Assembly: GCA_023052935.1 (NCBI GenBank)
Contig: CM041292.1
Location: 104,711,906-104,775,905 of the forward strand
DNA: 64,000 nt
Direction: 5' to 3'
From: Piezodorus guildinii
Taxonomy: Eukaryota; Arthropoda; Insecta; Hemiptera; Pentatomidae
The notes beneath the pieces were generated by a model, which ran no database searches, was not told where the DNA came from, and saw only the letters and a program-made list of their open reading frames with translations. This document shows positions 20,975 through 33,337 of the stretch, piece after piece. Numbering within the stretch: the first letter of the stretch is position 1; each line of letters starts with the position of its first letter. The position numbers and the translations under genes were made by a program.

Positions 20975-21725
20975 GCAGCACTCCACTAGGTAATCTAAAC
21001 TAGAAGGTCTCGAGGCCATCTTCTTTTCAGACACCTCGGAGGATTGTAAGAAATGGAAGAGGAAGGAAGGATGGAAACTAGTGGGTTAAATTGGAAGTGA
21101 AGTTTGTCATGGAAGGATTGATACCTCGCAAGGGCCACATATTAAGGTCTTTATGGAGTTTGTTGGTGAAAAAGTAAGGAGCATTGAGGATTTTTTGAAG
21201 GATTTTGTATTTTAAGGATTGAATACGGTTCGATAGTTTAGTAGAGCCCCAAAGTACTACTCTGTAGGTACAGATAGGCCTTATGATTCTGATAAAGATG
21301 GGCCTTTTGTAGTTATGTGAAAGGTTAGAGCGTCTGTCCAGCAAGTGTTAAAGTAAGCGAAAGCGGCGGGCAGTTTCTTGTCGTTTCAGTCTTGTGTGCG
21401 GATTCCAAGTTAGATTTTTGTCAAGTAGGAGTTCTAGATAGCGAATCTGTTCAACCGAGACAAGCGGAATATTATTAAAGGACACTGTAGGACAGGATGT
21501 CATAGGTTTACGACGAAGGGTAAAGATAAATTGGTGGGATTTGTTGGAAATGATTTTGATTCTCCAATTCTGACACCATACCTCAAGGTCTCTGATGTGG
21601 GATTGAAGAGTTTAAAAGCAATAGTAGGATCATTATTGATTCGAATCAGAGCATTATTCGAACCTGTGATAAAGAGCTGTTAGTAGTTTCTAGCCACAGA
21701 GCTAAAACATCGCCAAATTTAGGTC
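20975..21725 (-). pseudogene. Jockey-like LINE reverse transcriptase relic (C-terminal half)
   Basis: Read on the minus strand in pieces across frames: a degraded active-site region near 21715 (FGDVLALW where FADD is expected); LEVWCQNWRIKI (about 21600); FTLRRKPMTSCP; QIRYLELLLDKNLTWNPH (about 21440); then an open stretch 21344-21078 with IRPICTYRVVLWGS, LKYKILQKILNAPYF and LHKDLNM; and finally NPLV...PPRCLKRRWPRDL near 21070-20990. These are the ordered C-terminal blocks of Jockey-clade reverse transcriptases. Frameshifts and stops make it a dead fragment. No 5' half and no clear tail or target duplication were found. Confidence 0.8.
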
Positions 21726-23691
21726 AATAAAAGAAAATAAATCCATTGATATTTTGGTCTTAAAAAAGTCGTGAGTCTACAATCATTCTAGTCAATCATA
21801 AATTTTTATGTAAACGGTCAACCCAACCAATGTATTAGTGAAATTTGGTATTCATCGAACCAACAAGAAAATAAATTAACTAATGTTTAATATTAAAAGG
21901 GAATTCATCTTATCATCAATTTAACATATTATAGATCATCATCCCTATGATGGGCTCGATTTACAGATTATTAAGACATTTCCAATAACAATTAAAAGGA
22001 AAGTAATTGACGACGTCATCTTGTCTGTGTGACTAAGGAAGGGAGGAAGTTGTTGACGAGGAAGGAGAAAAAAAACTAGGTTCGTTAGGGAAGTAAACAG
22101 TCTCAGGGGGTGTTGGATTAGTCTGTGGATTAGGTGCCCTTTCGCCCGGTGACTCACCTGGATTTACGAGCGGCCATCAACGGTATCCTTTAGGATAAAA
22201 TCTGGTTTAAGAACTTAAAAAAAACAACATTAAGAATAATGGCTCGATTTTTGAAGAAGGTAGTTAAAATTGGTCTGACTAATTAGGAAGAACACGATCC
22301 TTATAAATACAATAATATTAAGACGTTAAAATAAAAATTTACTTCAAAACATTCACTTACTTATTTCCAAAATATTAATAAAACCTAAAGTTAAATAACA
22401 TAACAACAGAAATTATGATCTATTACAATTAGTTACGTCTAGCCGGTTTTCGGCTCTAACATATGGATTATTTTATACAGTATTTATACATGAGAGACCT
22501 ATTTATATGCGTGATAAATTATACAGTCCAGAAAAATCTTTAATCATAATAAATATATATCATTTCGTTGATTAATATTTTTTTCATAATTATATTTACC
22601 TATTTTTAATACTACTAGCATCGAGGAAATGGTAATAATCATTCGCGATGAACGTATCTATAATGTTCATTAGTCAGAGGAAAAGGATTGAAAATTTGGC
22701 ATTGGAGCCCTGACTATTTCAATATAAATAAAACCTATCTGAAATGACGATTTAAATATACATTGATTCAAGCCCATCGAATCGAAAGAACGGCTCTATG
22801 AAAAATGGTAGATATTTAATCGACTGTCTTAAGCAGCATTTCTTAATAAGTCAAAAAAAGTTGTGGTATCGTATTTATTAAACTTGAACGTACTAAAAAA
22901 TAAGAATTTTTTTTTTTTTTTTTACTTAGACTTACTACATGAACCGAGACAATATTTTGCAAGAGTTGTTTAATTCAACTCTGGGAACCTTTAGACGCAT
23001 ATTTGAAAAGCAAACGTAGATCAGAAATTAAGACTATTTCAACATTTTCCCTTAAAATATATCAATAACCGATGTTTTCATTACCTAACATCGAAACTTT
23101 TAAAAAAAAATACTTCTGGAATAATCTTATTCCTCCTAATATACAAGATGAACATTCATACGAACTAAACACAGTATTTAGAAGAATATAACTATTTATA
23201 GGGAAGGACCTAAAGGAAAAAAAAACTTTCAAAAAATGCCGGTTTTATTTTTGGCCGCTCCTAATAAGCCGTTCTAGTTAAAATTTATGAAACCGAATAA
23301 AGCGCTCATATTAGGCTTAAAATAGCCTCAGAAGTATAGGTTTCGGTATTCTGTATGCGCGTGACCTTAGAAAATTTTACCAGAACCTTTCTCACCATAC
23401 TGATTCTCAACCTTCATCCAGTCTGAATTCGTCAGATGCCCGGGTGAAGACATACGATCTGGTTCGAAATGTAATAAAGTATTTTTGTATAGCCGACAAA
23501 TCCATCTGTTTCTGAATGTCTTTGTTATTAAATTTGACTCATTTCTATTTTCCTCCTCCAATTTTGAAAATCTGGTAGTTGCCAAATTCAAAACTGATGA
23601 TGTGGTAGTTGCTTTAACGTTTTTCTCAGTCTGAAATGATTTTTGATACTTGCTAGTGAAATGTCCGTGAATATTCTACATTATTTCTTCC
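21726..23691. other. No gene confirmed
   Basis: AT-rich. A minus-strand open frame at 21945-22157, and an alternative minus frame of the same stretch rich in P/S/N, lie just upstream of the Jockey relic in its orientation and might be a remnant of an ORF1-like region. I have no motif to support this. The minus frame 23367-23591 is also unrecognised. Confidence 0.35.
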
Positions 23692-23717
23692 AAAAAAAAA
23701 AAAAAAAAAAAAAAAAA
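23692..23717. repeat. Poly(A) tract
   Basis: 26 consecutive A. Possibly the tail of a plus-strand retroposed sequence, but no body was recognised upstream. Confidence 0.8.
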
Positions 23718-24439
23718 CGAGAATTTTAATTATTTTTCATTGCTATGAGACAGATCATAATATTTGCCAATGTATAGCGTGAAGTGATGATTATTGTTCG
23801 CTCTCTTTTTTGGAAATATACCTTCCCAACCATATATTATATTTTTAAAGACTATACAAATCTAATAATTCGTGGAGTTTAGAGATTTCATAACATATTA
23901 CCAAGTAACAGTAGTATTACGAAGTAAGCCAGCTTCCTCAGACGGAAAATATCTAAGAAATATTGAGAATCATATAAACTTAGATAGATGTGAAACACAA
24001 GAGATCCTTCGCAACGTCTGCTCTTCTCTTGATTAGAAAATTTTACAACAGCGAAGAATCCTTACACAACTTCATAAGTTGTCATAAAACAGGGAAAACT
24101 TGAGATGTAGTCATATATTCTAGTATACTATTTTTAAACAATTGCATCAAATACACAGAACGTTTTTATTGAAAGAAAGAATGATAAACAAACAAAGAGA
24201 ACAATTAGATTTCTTTTATGAGCAATGTTTCATTGCAGAAACATATGAATGATACAACAATTTACAGGTTCTCTTATTGGTATATATTTTTACATTTCAG
24301 CAAGAATAGAAGTTAATGTAATACGTGAATGAAATAAAAATTGGCATTATCACTTCAATAAAACTGCTACGTTGAGATTTGGAATATGGAGTTCGAGTGT
24401 CGGTCAAAAAAAATATGAGAAAATAGTAAAGAATATTTT

Positions 24440-24482
24440 ATATCGAACGTTTTGACCCACGTTGCGCGTCTTCATTTGAGCT
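24440..24482 (-). repeat. Degenerate hammerhead-like hairpin motif
   Basis: Plus strand AACGTTTTGACC...GTCTTCATTTGAG. The minus strand thus reads ATGAAGAC...GGTCAAAACGTT, the same arrangement of boxes as in the 12.6, 37.7 and 56.2 kb motifs but more diverged. Likely a relic of a related element. Confidence 0.3.
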
Positions 24483-26990
24483 AAAAAACAAGATGCAGTG
24501 AGGAGTTTGATAATGACAGAAAAGAAACATAAGAAATTGAAGAGTCAGTAAAAGTGAGAACATAAGAACAAAAAAAGAAATTTCCTTTTTCTTATATTTA
24601 CTTTTTTTCTATACAATTTTTTAGTTTACTATACTTTATAATTACATTGCATTTTCTATTGTATTATTCTGTTAGGCAACTGGCTTTTGCTTTATTTCAT
24701 GTTACATACTTTTTTTTTAAACTATATTTACGTTTCATTACTCTATTTACTTCTGTTGATATATTTACTATTTCATTATTATTTTTTATTACTTTCGTTT
24801 TCTATTCTTATGATTTAACTATTAATAATAATTTATTTTTGTATGTTATTATCAAAAAAACCCACTGTATCTTGTTTTTTCAGCCTTCTTGAAGACCATG
24901 GAACGAAATATTGGATATTTAATAGTTTTTTACTATTTCTTTATCTTTTTTTGGCCGCCATCCGCACCATCTCTTCCTCCATATCGACTTCTTGGTGAAA
25001 TATTTAATATTCAATATTATCTGGAGTAGTTTAGGATGGATCGTGGTGGACTAATTATTTAGGATGTGCCTGAAGCTTATAATTAAATGTTTTGGCTACA
25101 CTGCCGATTCAACAATGAATGCAAAAAATAAAGATCATTAAAATGTTATAAGAAATAAATCTTTATAAACTTCAAAATCAAATATAAATAATGAGTATAT
25201 TGTCATCACTTATAATAGCTAACAAGGCAACAACACCATCACCCACAGAAGGGTCTTACTATAGGAAAAGAAGTTATTCAGATAATGATGTGAATTTGGC
25301 GGCACAATTCTATTGACACTGGTCTCCGGGAAGTTTTCCATAACATACTATAACAGAACCCTTCGATAGATCCTCTTTTGCATAGCATGAAAAGAGGGAT
25401 AAAATAGATCACTTATCCTCCAAGTCCCTTTTCACAAACAAAATATAAAATGTCAAGGACTGTATTTGAAAAAAATATTTTATACATGATTATATATTTA
25501 ACTTTAAATAAGTTCAGTAGAATCATTCGTGAATATGATTTACTGGTGATGTAAAAATTGTTTCAATAATTACAAAGATTAAATATATGTAATCGGATAA
25601 CTGTAGCAGAATGGCCCTTAATTACTAACATATCGACAGGATGCCACTAAATATTATTTGATGTCATTTAATAGCAAAAATAAAGTACAGTAATACTAAA
25701 ACCAATTTTTACTATTATTAATAATAATAATAATTTTATATATTTGTCTTTAGGGCAATGCACATACAAATAGATCTGGCTGACACAGCACAAATAATTA
25801 ATCTATCTCCAGCAAATGTACATATTAATTACACATGAAAAAATTTTACACAATATCATAGCATATTAATTACTCATTAAAATTAATACTCTATTAAACA
25901 AAAACAAACCAAAATTTACCATTATTACAATTTTCAAAAAATAATAGACTATAACGGGTTGCTATTTTCATTATAGGTTTAACGTTCATTCGACCACATA
26001 AAACTAATAAAATAATATAAAAATTAATAATATTTAAACCAATAGTAGTCAATAAATTTATAATGCAATAGAGAATTGTACTAAAGAACAAATTTTATAA
26101 ACTTAATAATCCCACAAAATACTGATAAGATCCGTAAACCTTTAAAGCAGTTATATAAGTTCTGAGAAAAATATAAAAGATATTATCTTTATGATTTTCT
26201 GTAAAAAAAAAATGATCTTATTATAAATAATTCTGCAATAATTAAAAACCACTTGCATCATTTAATACAATAACGTATTATTTTTAATGCGGTAAAAAAA
26301 CTATTAAAATATATATTAGGAAAATTGTATAAAGTAAAAGTAGAAACTTTGATAAGAATTAAACAAAATTCATTATTTATATGTTTATAAAAAATTAATA
26401 TCCATAGAAAAACATCTACATTATTGTTAGCACTTAGAAGATTAAAGAGTTTTTTTTTTTTTTACCAAAGGATTTTATTTTTTTTTAAAACTTGGAAATG
26501 AATGTAACACTCATGATTTCTTTAACCCATTTGCTACAATTAGAGAAGTATTGGGCAGCCAGGTTCTTAGTTTTCCGTTATCAAACCCCATGGTTATCAG
26601 TATTTGTTCTCGATATATGTCAATAAAAAAAGAGCCTAGTAGGTCAGTATGGCTCTTTAGCTATATATAGGATGACAAAACAAATTGTCTTCATTTATAA
26701 TTTATAATTTTTTCCAATAATTAAAACTCTTTGTGCGCAAATACTTATTATAAATAATTTATTTACTATCGGTAAAAAATATACTGATTTTGAAATGTAG
26801 GAGTCTCTAGGAAAATGCGTTTGCGCTTGAGTAAGTGAGAAAGTAGTAGGATTTGATAAAATTAACATCAAATCATTTTTTACGTGATTTTAGCCTAAAC
26901 AGTCTTTCGATTATATCAAGAAAAATATGTTAGGGTGTTCAAGAATTTTAGAAGTATTAAAAAGAAAAAATATATATATATATTGGACTA
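24483..26990. other. No gene recognised
   Basis: Very AT-rich. Short open frames (for example 24647-24892 plus and 25894-26091 minus) are hydrophobic by base composition and have no recognised motif. A small hairpin, AGAGCC...GGCTCT, lies near 26630-26657. Confidence 0.5.
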
Positions 26991-26994
26991 TGTA

Positions 26995-27115
26995 TGTACC
27001 AACCCATAGAATTCCTTCTACAACTGTTTATGAAATCGCATTTATGGTACAGCGCAGGTTCGAATCCGGCTAGACCCGGATATAAATTTATTTAATGCCT
27101 AGACCTTTCCACTTT
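26995..27115 (+). repeat. SINE-like relic with a B-box
   Basis: Contains GCAGGTTCGAATCCGGC near 27053-27069, a good RNA polymerase III B-box with flanking complementarity, in otherwise AT-rich DNA. No clear A-box, tail or target duplication was found. Probably the decayed head of a tRNA-derived SINE. Confidence 0.4.
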
Positions 27116-27364
27116 GGATAAAATAAGTCGGTAACCTAAATTATAAAATGGTCTATTGGAAACAAACAGAGTAGTAAAATAAATTAAGAACAAAGGTTTA
27201 CGTAAGTAAAATTTTGCGATTCTGAGGAAATACTCTTTACCGATTCCCTGGATTATAGGATGCATTAGGAAGCAAAGAAGCCGGAATAAAGAAATTGTTT
27301 TTTACTACTACTTATTTATCTTGCACTACAGCCTCAAGCAGGCTTATTGTGCGCTGTCTATTAT

Positions 27365-27735
27365 CCTAATATCACTAATACAGGCCTATTGCCTTAGTGA
27401 ATCTGATCAAACTTTTAGGATTGATCAGTTCACACAGCTTAGGATCTGAAGTAAGGCCATTGCCAAAATGGTAAAACCGTACCCTACCTATCTCTTTACA
27501 ACCGTTTACTACATGATAGGCAGTTTCATTTCCTTTCTTGTAGAATCTACAAGGCGGTAAGGCTACCAACTCCGTATTTTGTTACAGCTATTAAGCTCAC
27601 AATGTCCAGAATATAGTCCTGTCACTTTCTAAAGAGTTATCAGGTAAATTGAGAGAAGAATGCTTCTCTTTGCAGGGTCCCTCCAAGAACATCTTAGAAT
27701 TATGCTCTTCCATAACTGAGGCCTATATCACAAAA
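27365..27735 (-). pseudogene. LINE C-terminal relic (RNase H/zinc-finger end)
   Basis: On the minus strand, TGLYSGHCELN near 27615 is followed, in another frame, by LPPCRFYKKGNETAYHVVNGCKEIGRVRFYHFG (positions 27569-27450), here described by its Cys-His pattern. This is the usual C-terminal end of LINEs with an RNase H domain: a 'TGH..LN' block, then CRxC...ET..H...C. A frameshift and stops separate the two parts. I cannot assign the clade more closely than Jockey/R1/I-like. Confidence 0.65.
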
Positions 27736-28270
27736 TACTTCCACCTACTATAAGGAAAAAAATTGAGTTAGTAAAAATTTTTCGAATTCGTGTTTTTAAC
27801 AGACGAACACTCTTTTGTTTAATATACAGCATAAAATAGATTTATGATATACAATGAACTGAACACAAACTTCTAACTTATAAACGCAGAGCGGCTCTAC
27901 TCTCATCACTATGCACCCCGACCGTAGCAATCACACAACTAATGCTTTAATCAACACCGACGACACATTACTATTCACTCCTGCTGGTCCACTAAACCTT
28001 GCAGCGGTTGAACCAATACTGATAGCAACAAGGAAATGCAATTATTGATAACTAAGATACATCTCTTGTTTCACATACAGTACATTTCCATTTGGCACGG
28101 CTCACCAAATAATTAATAAAATGCAGATTTATTTATATCACTATTACAAACTAATTACAATATATTTCATTGTTAACAATAAGGTTAGAACAAACTCAAC
28201 ATACAAATTGGTAAAAAAATACAACTACCAACATTTTATTAGTTCTGAATTAAAATTTGTATTCGTTGTT
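27736..28270. other. No gene recognised
   Basis: AT-rich, with no supported feature. Confidence 0.5.
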
Positions 28271-28274
28271 TATG

Positions 28275-28380
28275 AATAACTAGTTGTACCTCGCGGCTTT
28301 GCACGCGACTATTCATTTTTTTTTTTTCAATTGTTGCGGATTGAGAAAGTTTTTTATAACGAATGTGTTAGGTGAGGTTG
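28275..28380 (+). repeat. Arthropod-type interspersed repeat start ('ACTAGTTGTACCTCGCGGC')
   Basis: The phrase ACTAGTTGTACCTCGCGGC followed by TTTGCACGCG resembles a repeat start that I recall as common in arthropod genomes (consensus near ACTAGCTGTACCCGCGGCTTCGCCCGCG in two parts). This comes from memory of the family, not a search. No coding potential follows. Confidence 0.4.
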
Positions 28381-28648
28381 TACAATATAAATATACCTGA
28401 GTTAGCATAAATGAAACTTTTAACCATGTCTATGTACGACAAATAAATGATTATTGTTGATTGTCAGATATTAATTTTATTCAGTTTAATCTACAATAAC
28501 GTACCAGTAGCAAGCAGCCATACCCGTGATTATCTAATACGGACATTTTTGCTTCAAAATATAATCATTCAATACCATCGTAACTTCTATGTGACATAAA
28601 TGCGTATTTTTCCACTCGGGGGTTTACCCTTCAAACAGAATAAGCTCG

Positions 28649-28650
<2 letters not shown>

Positions 28651-28709
<59 letters not shown>
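28651..28709. repeat. Poly(T) tract of 59 bases
   Basis: Uninterrupted run of T, unusually long for the window. It may be the A tail of a minus-strand retroposed copy lying to its right or a slippage product. No element body is recognised next to it. Confidence 0.85.
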
Positions 28710-29219
28710 CCGGATTTAGAACTAAGTTCTATTATTTTTTCAAAACTTAAACCTTTTTCAGCCTATTGATCATTAAAAAAAAAAACAACAACAATGAAAC
28801 ACATGGACTGGATAGAAACCTACACACGAAACATGGCTAGGAAACGAAATATAACTAAATATATTTGTTATAAGTATTTTAGTATCTATGCTATTACTGA
28901 TCAGATTAGGACGATTTTGCTTCTAGGTGGTTAGATATAGGCTTGTCATTCAAATGAGTACTTATAGTTTTGAGTTATTTGATAACCAATTTAGTTTTAC
29001 GTTTTAGAAAAATATTTTTTTAAATCACTTAGAGGACGAATTTTTCCAAACCCAGCCTTATTGCAGATCTTGACAGTAAGGCGAAACTCCAAGAGAAATT
29101 TTAACTTCACAACCATAGTCGTTTTTGAGAAACTGCGATGACCAGAAAATCTAGTAAAATGGCACTTTCTTTTATAAATATAGATTGAACAGATTACAGG
29201 AATATGTTACAAACGTTTT

Positions 29220-30065
29220 TATTGTTAAAATATCTGCAAATTATTACACAATGATTTATTGCTTCCAAAGAACAATATTAATGTATAACTGTTTATAAAG
29301 CTGTTGATAGACAAATAAGTAATATAAAAAGCAGTTAAAAATTCAAAGAAAAATAGCATATCACCACTAAAAACTTCAAAACTTTTTGTTATTTATTTAT
29401 TTATTAGGAGGAGCGGATTATTATTATTTTTTTGTTATTCGAGTTCTACGCATCTCGAAACGTAAGCCCTCAAATTTTGAGGTGGGAATTTTTTTTTATT
29501 TTTCCGTTGGATTACAAAGGTTCATTATCGAAAATAATAAACCAAAAGCATTTATACTAGACTGTGTTACTGTTTCCTTTTCTTTTCTATCGATTTTAAT
29601 TCAAATAAAATTTCCTGATTCCAGAACACCTTACATTTTTTCTCTATCATCAATAATAACCGAGTTATCAGGGAATCACATCTATTATAAATTGTGACTT
29701 GAATATACAGATCAACTTTATGTTTTATCTATCTTAAAAAATAACTGAGTTATTGAATTATAACCACTTTTAATCGGCCACCACTTTAAAAATAACCAGC
29801 TGATATCAACGTCTATGAGTTAGGATGATCGTTGCATGATCTATTATTGTTGTAGCAAATTTAAAAAAAATTGGAGCAGCAGTTTCAGAGACATTCCGCG
29901 GACAGCAGACAAATGGATTTTTTTTAATTAGTTCTAGGCATCTTGAAACGTAAGCCTTCAAATGTTGCAGGAGGGGAGGAGGAGGAATAACATTTTTTTT
30001 TTTTTGTTCTTTTACAAAGGTTCATTATTGAAAATAATAAACCAAAAAAGCGTTATAAGTGTTTC
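29220..30065 (+). repeat. Composite interspersed repeat, best-preserved copy
   Basis: Contains, in order: 'atctgcaaattattacac' (29230), 'gtataactgtttata', 'atagcatatcaccact', 'cgaaacgtaagccctcaaat' (29458), 'aataataaaccaaaagcat' (29535), 'tctctatcatcaataataaccgag' (29640), a second 'tatcttaaaaaataactgagtta' (29728), 'ataaccagctgatatcaa' (29790), 'gacattccgcggac' (29890), and then a second 'cttgaaacgtaagccttcaa' with 'aataataaaccaaaa' (29942-30050). The repetition of the same block twice shows an internally tandem organisation. No conserved protein frame. Confidence 0.75.
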
Positions 30066-30379
30066 CAAACCAGTTAAATATATCTTTAGTTCAGGCTCTA
30101 CTCACATATATAATATAGTATTAAGAAATAAACGAAGAAATTGGTTTATTAAAGTTTTAAAGATGTAAGAGTATAGGTGTCCTAAATTATGCTCCTCCAA
30201 GCAACGAAGCAAATGGTCTCCGACAAAGCCGTCCTTGGCACAATAAAATTGGTGTTTTCAATAGAAAAGACTCCTGGATAATATCCAAGAAGAAGATAAG
30301 ATTTTTTAAAATAATCCGGCCAAGATCAAATCCAACATGAGTGGAATACTGAATATATACAAACAGTACCTAAATAAAA

Positions 30380-30750
30380 AGAACATCGAAAATTTACAAT
30401 CATCAGGGTATAGTGACCATTTGAATCTTTTTTATAATAGCTACAAAATATCTAATTATTTATCGTTATCATACTAATTTTAAATACACTCAAATGGTGA
30501 CCCAAATTAGATTATATGGAAAATATGTAATAAAGATGAAACCAGTGTAAAACGTCCAATAAAATAATGAAGGAAACACTCTACCATATCATGTTTGAGT
30601 GTCCGATGTACTCCAATCGACGTAATATTTATCGAGACATCGACAACAATAATAGGATTAAAATATTAGATCCATCGACCGAGGAGAAGATGAAAAAATA
30701 TAATGTTTTTTTTGCTGTGGTGGCAAATTATAGAGAGATGGTGAACTAGG
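30380..30750 (+). pseudogene. LINE C-terminal relic
   Basis: The open stretch 30567-30749 reads KETLYHIMFECPMYSNRR. It is preceded in another frame by IWKICNKDE, giving the C..C...ET..H..F.C pattern found at the C terminus of Jockey/R1/CR1-type reverse transcriptases. Upstream sequence has stops and is barely recognisable. A short dead fragment with no target duplications found. Confidence 0.55.
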
Positions 30751-31881
30751 TTCCTCGTACAGTCGTGTGTGTGGTTTTATCTTGTTATTGTTAAATATTT
30801 TAGCTTTTGTTTTAGTAATAATTTCTTTTGCATATTGTATTTTGCCTATTTATATATTTTTTTAATTGTATTGGTGTTGAAAATATAAATAATTGCTAAA
30901 TTTTAGGCTGCTTTTGATTGGTTAATCAAATAATAAAATCCATTAAGTAGCTGTTTTTAATGAAATACTATGCATGAATCATTCAGTGACAGAGTATATT
31001 TGTAAAAGGTTCTCTCCTAAACACAGATAAATAAATATATCTTAGGTCTTAAATATCTTGGATTGACGGAAGTAGTTATGGAGTATAATCATTCAATAAC
31101 TTAGTTGCTTTTGTTTTTTAAGTGAAAGAAGAAAATTGTATATAGTTTTAGAATTATTACACCGCAATTGATTATAATACAGAAAATAAAATCAAATTTT
31201 AACTATATTTGAAAAGGTAATATATTTTAAAAGCTAAAGGTCAAATTCTATGAATAAAGTTGGAGACTGATATTTAACTTATTTATTTAAATAAATATTT
31301 TACATAGCAGCGGTGATGAGCCATTTTCGGATAAATCAAATTGACGCTAGATCGTCATTCATAAGCTCTTTGACTAATTTATTGCTGTACACATAAGTTA
31401 ATTTCGTACACAGCTATATAAACTAGTATACCATAATATAATGATTTATAAATAAAAAATTACTGTGTAAACATTTGTTGCGTTTTTAATGTATCCTTTC
31501 GGAAACCATGATATAATATAAACCATCTCTTCTTTTTATTCAACACATTATGCTCTGATAAAAATGTATGTATTGTTTGAAATGTGATAAAAAAGTTATT
31601 TTAGATTCCATTACGATCATATTTCGATCCCCTCCATTATCAGTTATTTTAACGATAGCCATAACATATTGGTAATCGAAGTCTTCTTAAGTAGAACTTA
31701 GAGAGTGTCAACATCATAAGATCTCCTGTTTACCCCATTATCCCACAGCTTGCCACCCCTGCTTACATCAACCCTTAGTCCAAAACCTCTCCTATACATA
31801 ACTTCGTGCTACAAGAATCCGAAAATTTAAATTAATTTTAAATAGTTACTAAAATATGCAAAAGCTTATATTATGGCATTT
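30751..31881. other. No gene recognised
   Basis: AT-rich spacer. I see no motif, SINE or microsatellite. Confidence 0.5.
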
Positions 31882-31894
31882 AGGTATAAAAATC
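31882..31894. repeat. Left target-site duplication of the 31.9 kb LINE
   Basis: AGGTATAAAAATC, identical to 34451-34463. Confidence 0.88.
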
Positions 31895-31895
31895 C

Positions 31896-32738
31896 GGTGT
31901 ATATGCACCCGGAAATAATGAGTCTCCGGATATGAAGGACGCTTTTGAGGAGGAACTCAGAGCTTCTCTCGAGAAGGTGAACGACGACAAAGAGATTATC
32001 ATTCTGGGGGACTTCAACGCTCGAGTTGGATGTGAGATTGGAAGCCGAGTGGTTGGGCGCTATGGAGAGAAGATTGTCACCGAAAATGGAAGGCGACTAC
32101 TCGATATATGCGAATCTTTCGATCTCACGATTCAAAATACCTTCTTCAAACACAAGTGGATCCACCAAGCCACATGGAATAAACCAGGATTCCAGTCTTC
32201 AATATTGGATTACGTAATCTCCAAACAACAAAGCACATTAAAGGTGGAAGATGTACGTGTGTTCAGAGGCTGGGAATGTGGAAGCGATCACCATATGCTG
32301 AGGGCCAAGATTTACTTTCCTTGGATTGCAGAGAGGAATAAAAGGAAAGGTGAAATAACGACGGAAGCAGAATCCATTCCACAATATCGGCTGGATTTAC
32401 TGGTAGACCCAAGCATCCGGGACCTGTACAAAAGTCGACTAGAAGCAAAGATTGACGTTGATGTTGGAGTGGATGCCTCAGAAAAATATGCACATTTAAA
32501 AAAATGCATACATGAAGCTGCGGCTGAGGCCCTCGGTGTGAGAGAAGGACGTCCTAAACCGGACTGGTGGTCAGATGAGGTGAGAAGGTGTATAGATCTG
32601 AAGAAATTGGCGTACCAGAGATACCTCTCCTCAAAAAATAACGACGATTGGGTCACCTACCGAAGATTGAACAAGGAGGTTAAGAGCCTTGTGGTGTGCG
32701 AGAAAAATGCTTCATGGGAGGGTGCTGCCGACGTATAG
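31896..32738 (+). pseudogene. LINE endonuclease domain, N-terminally truncated
   Basis: Homology begins at GVYAPGNNESPD (31896), two bases after the target duplication. The first in-frame ATG is at 31932 and is not the native start. Motifs: IIILGDFNARVG (about 31998-32035), ATWNKPG, SILDYVIS, and CGSDHHMLRA (about 32277-32305), the conserved SDH. After the domain comes a linker with PDWWSDEVRRC (about 32560). The frame ends at TAG 32736-32738, but the protein continues from about 32720 in frame 2, so there is an indel near 32715-32720. Confidence 0.88.
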
Positions 32739-33337
32739 ATAGCACACTGGGGTACAACAGGGTCAAAGAATCCTGGGGTATTTTAAAGAAGCTGAGGGCA
32801 CCTAGAAAAGGAAATATTCTTTCACCAATCGGCCAAGAAGAGTGGAAGAAACATTTTGAAAATCTCCTCAGAGAAAGCCGCACCCAGTTTATGGTAGAAG
32901 AGAGAGCTATCAGAACGCCGGAAGCTGGAATACGGGTCACTAAGGAAGAACTGATTCAGGCCCTAAAAAGCTCTAAAAACGGAAAGGCTCCTGGGCCAGG
33001 CGGGATAGCGATGGAATTGCTAAAGTGTGGTGGTAATAAGATGGTGAGCCTGCTTCTTGACATGATAAATTTGATATTGAGAGGAGATAGGATTCCTGAC
33101 GACCTCCGGACAGGCTTTATATCACCCATATTCAAGAAAGGTGACAGAAAGATATGCCGAAACTACAGGGGCATATGTGTGCAGAGCTCGATGAGCAGAG
33201 TTATGGGAAGACTACTCCGTGATAAATTAGAGGATGCTTTCTTCACCCCAGAGGAACAGGCAGGCTTCACAGCGGGCGCTCCTGTAATGACAATATCTTC
33301 GTCCTCAGGCAGCTCATTGAAAAATCTCGGGAAATGA
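32720..33337 (+). pseudogene. LINE reverse transcriptase, N-terminal part
   Basis: Reads CCRRIDSTLGYNRVKESWGIL from about 32720. The methionine at 32696 is upstream of the frameshift point and not meaningful. It carries the RT motifs KNGKAPGPGGIAMELLK (about 32978), FISPIFKKGDRKICRNYRGI (about 33115-33175) and EEQAGFTAG (about 33251). A one-base deletion near 33276-33280, inside 'gcgggcgctcc', throws it out of frame. The following residues to the stop at 33335-33337 are not homologous. Confidence 0.88.
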
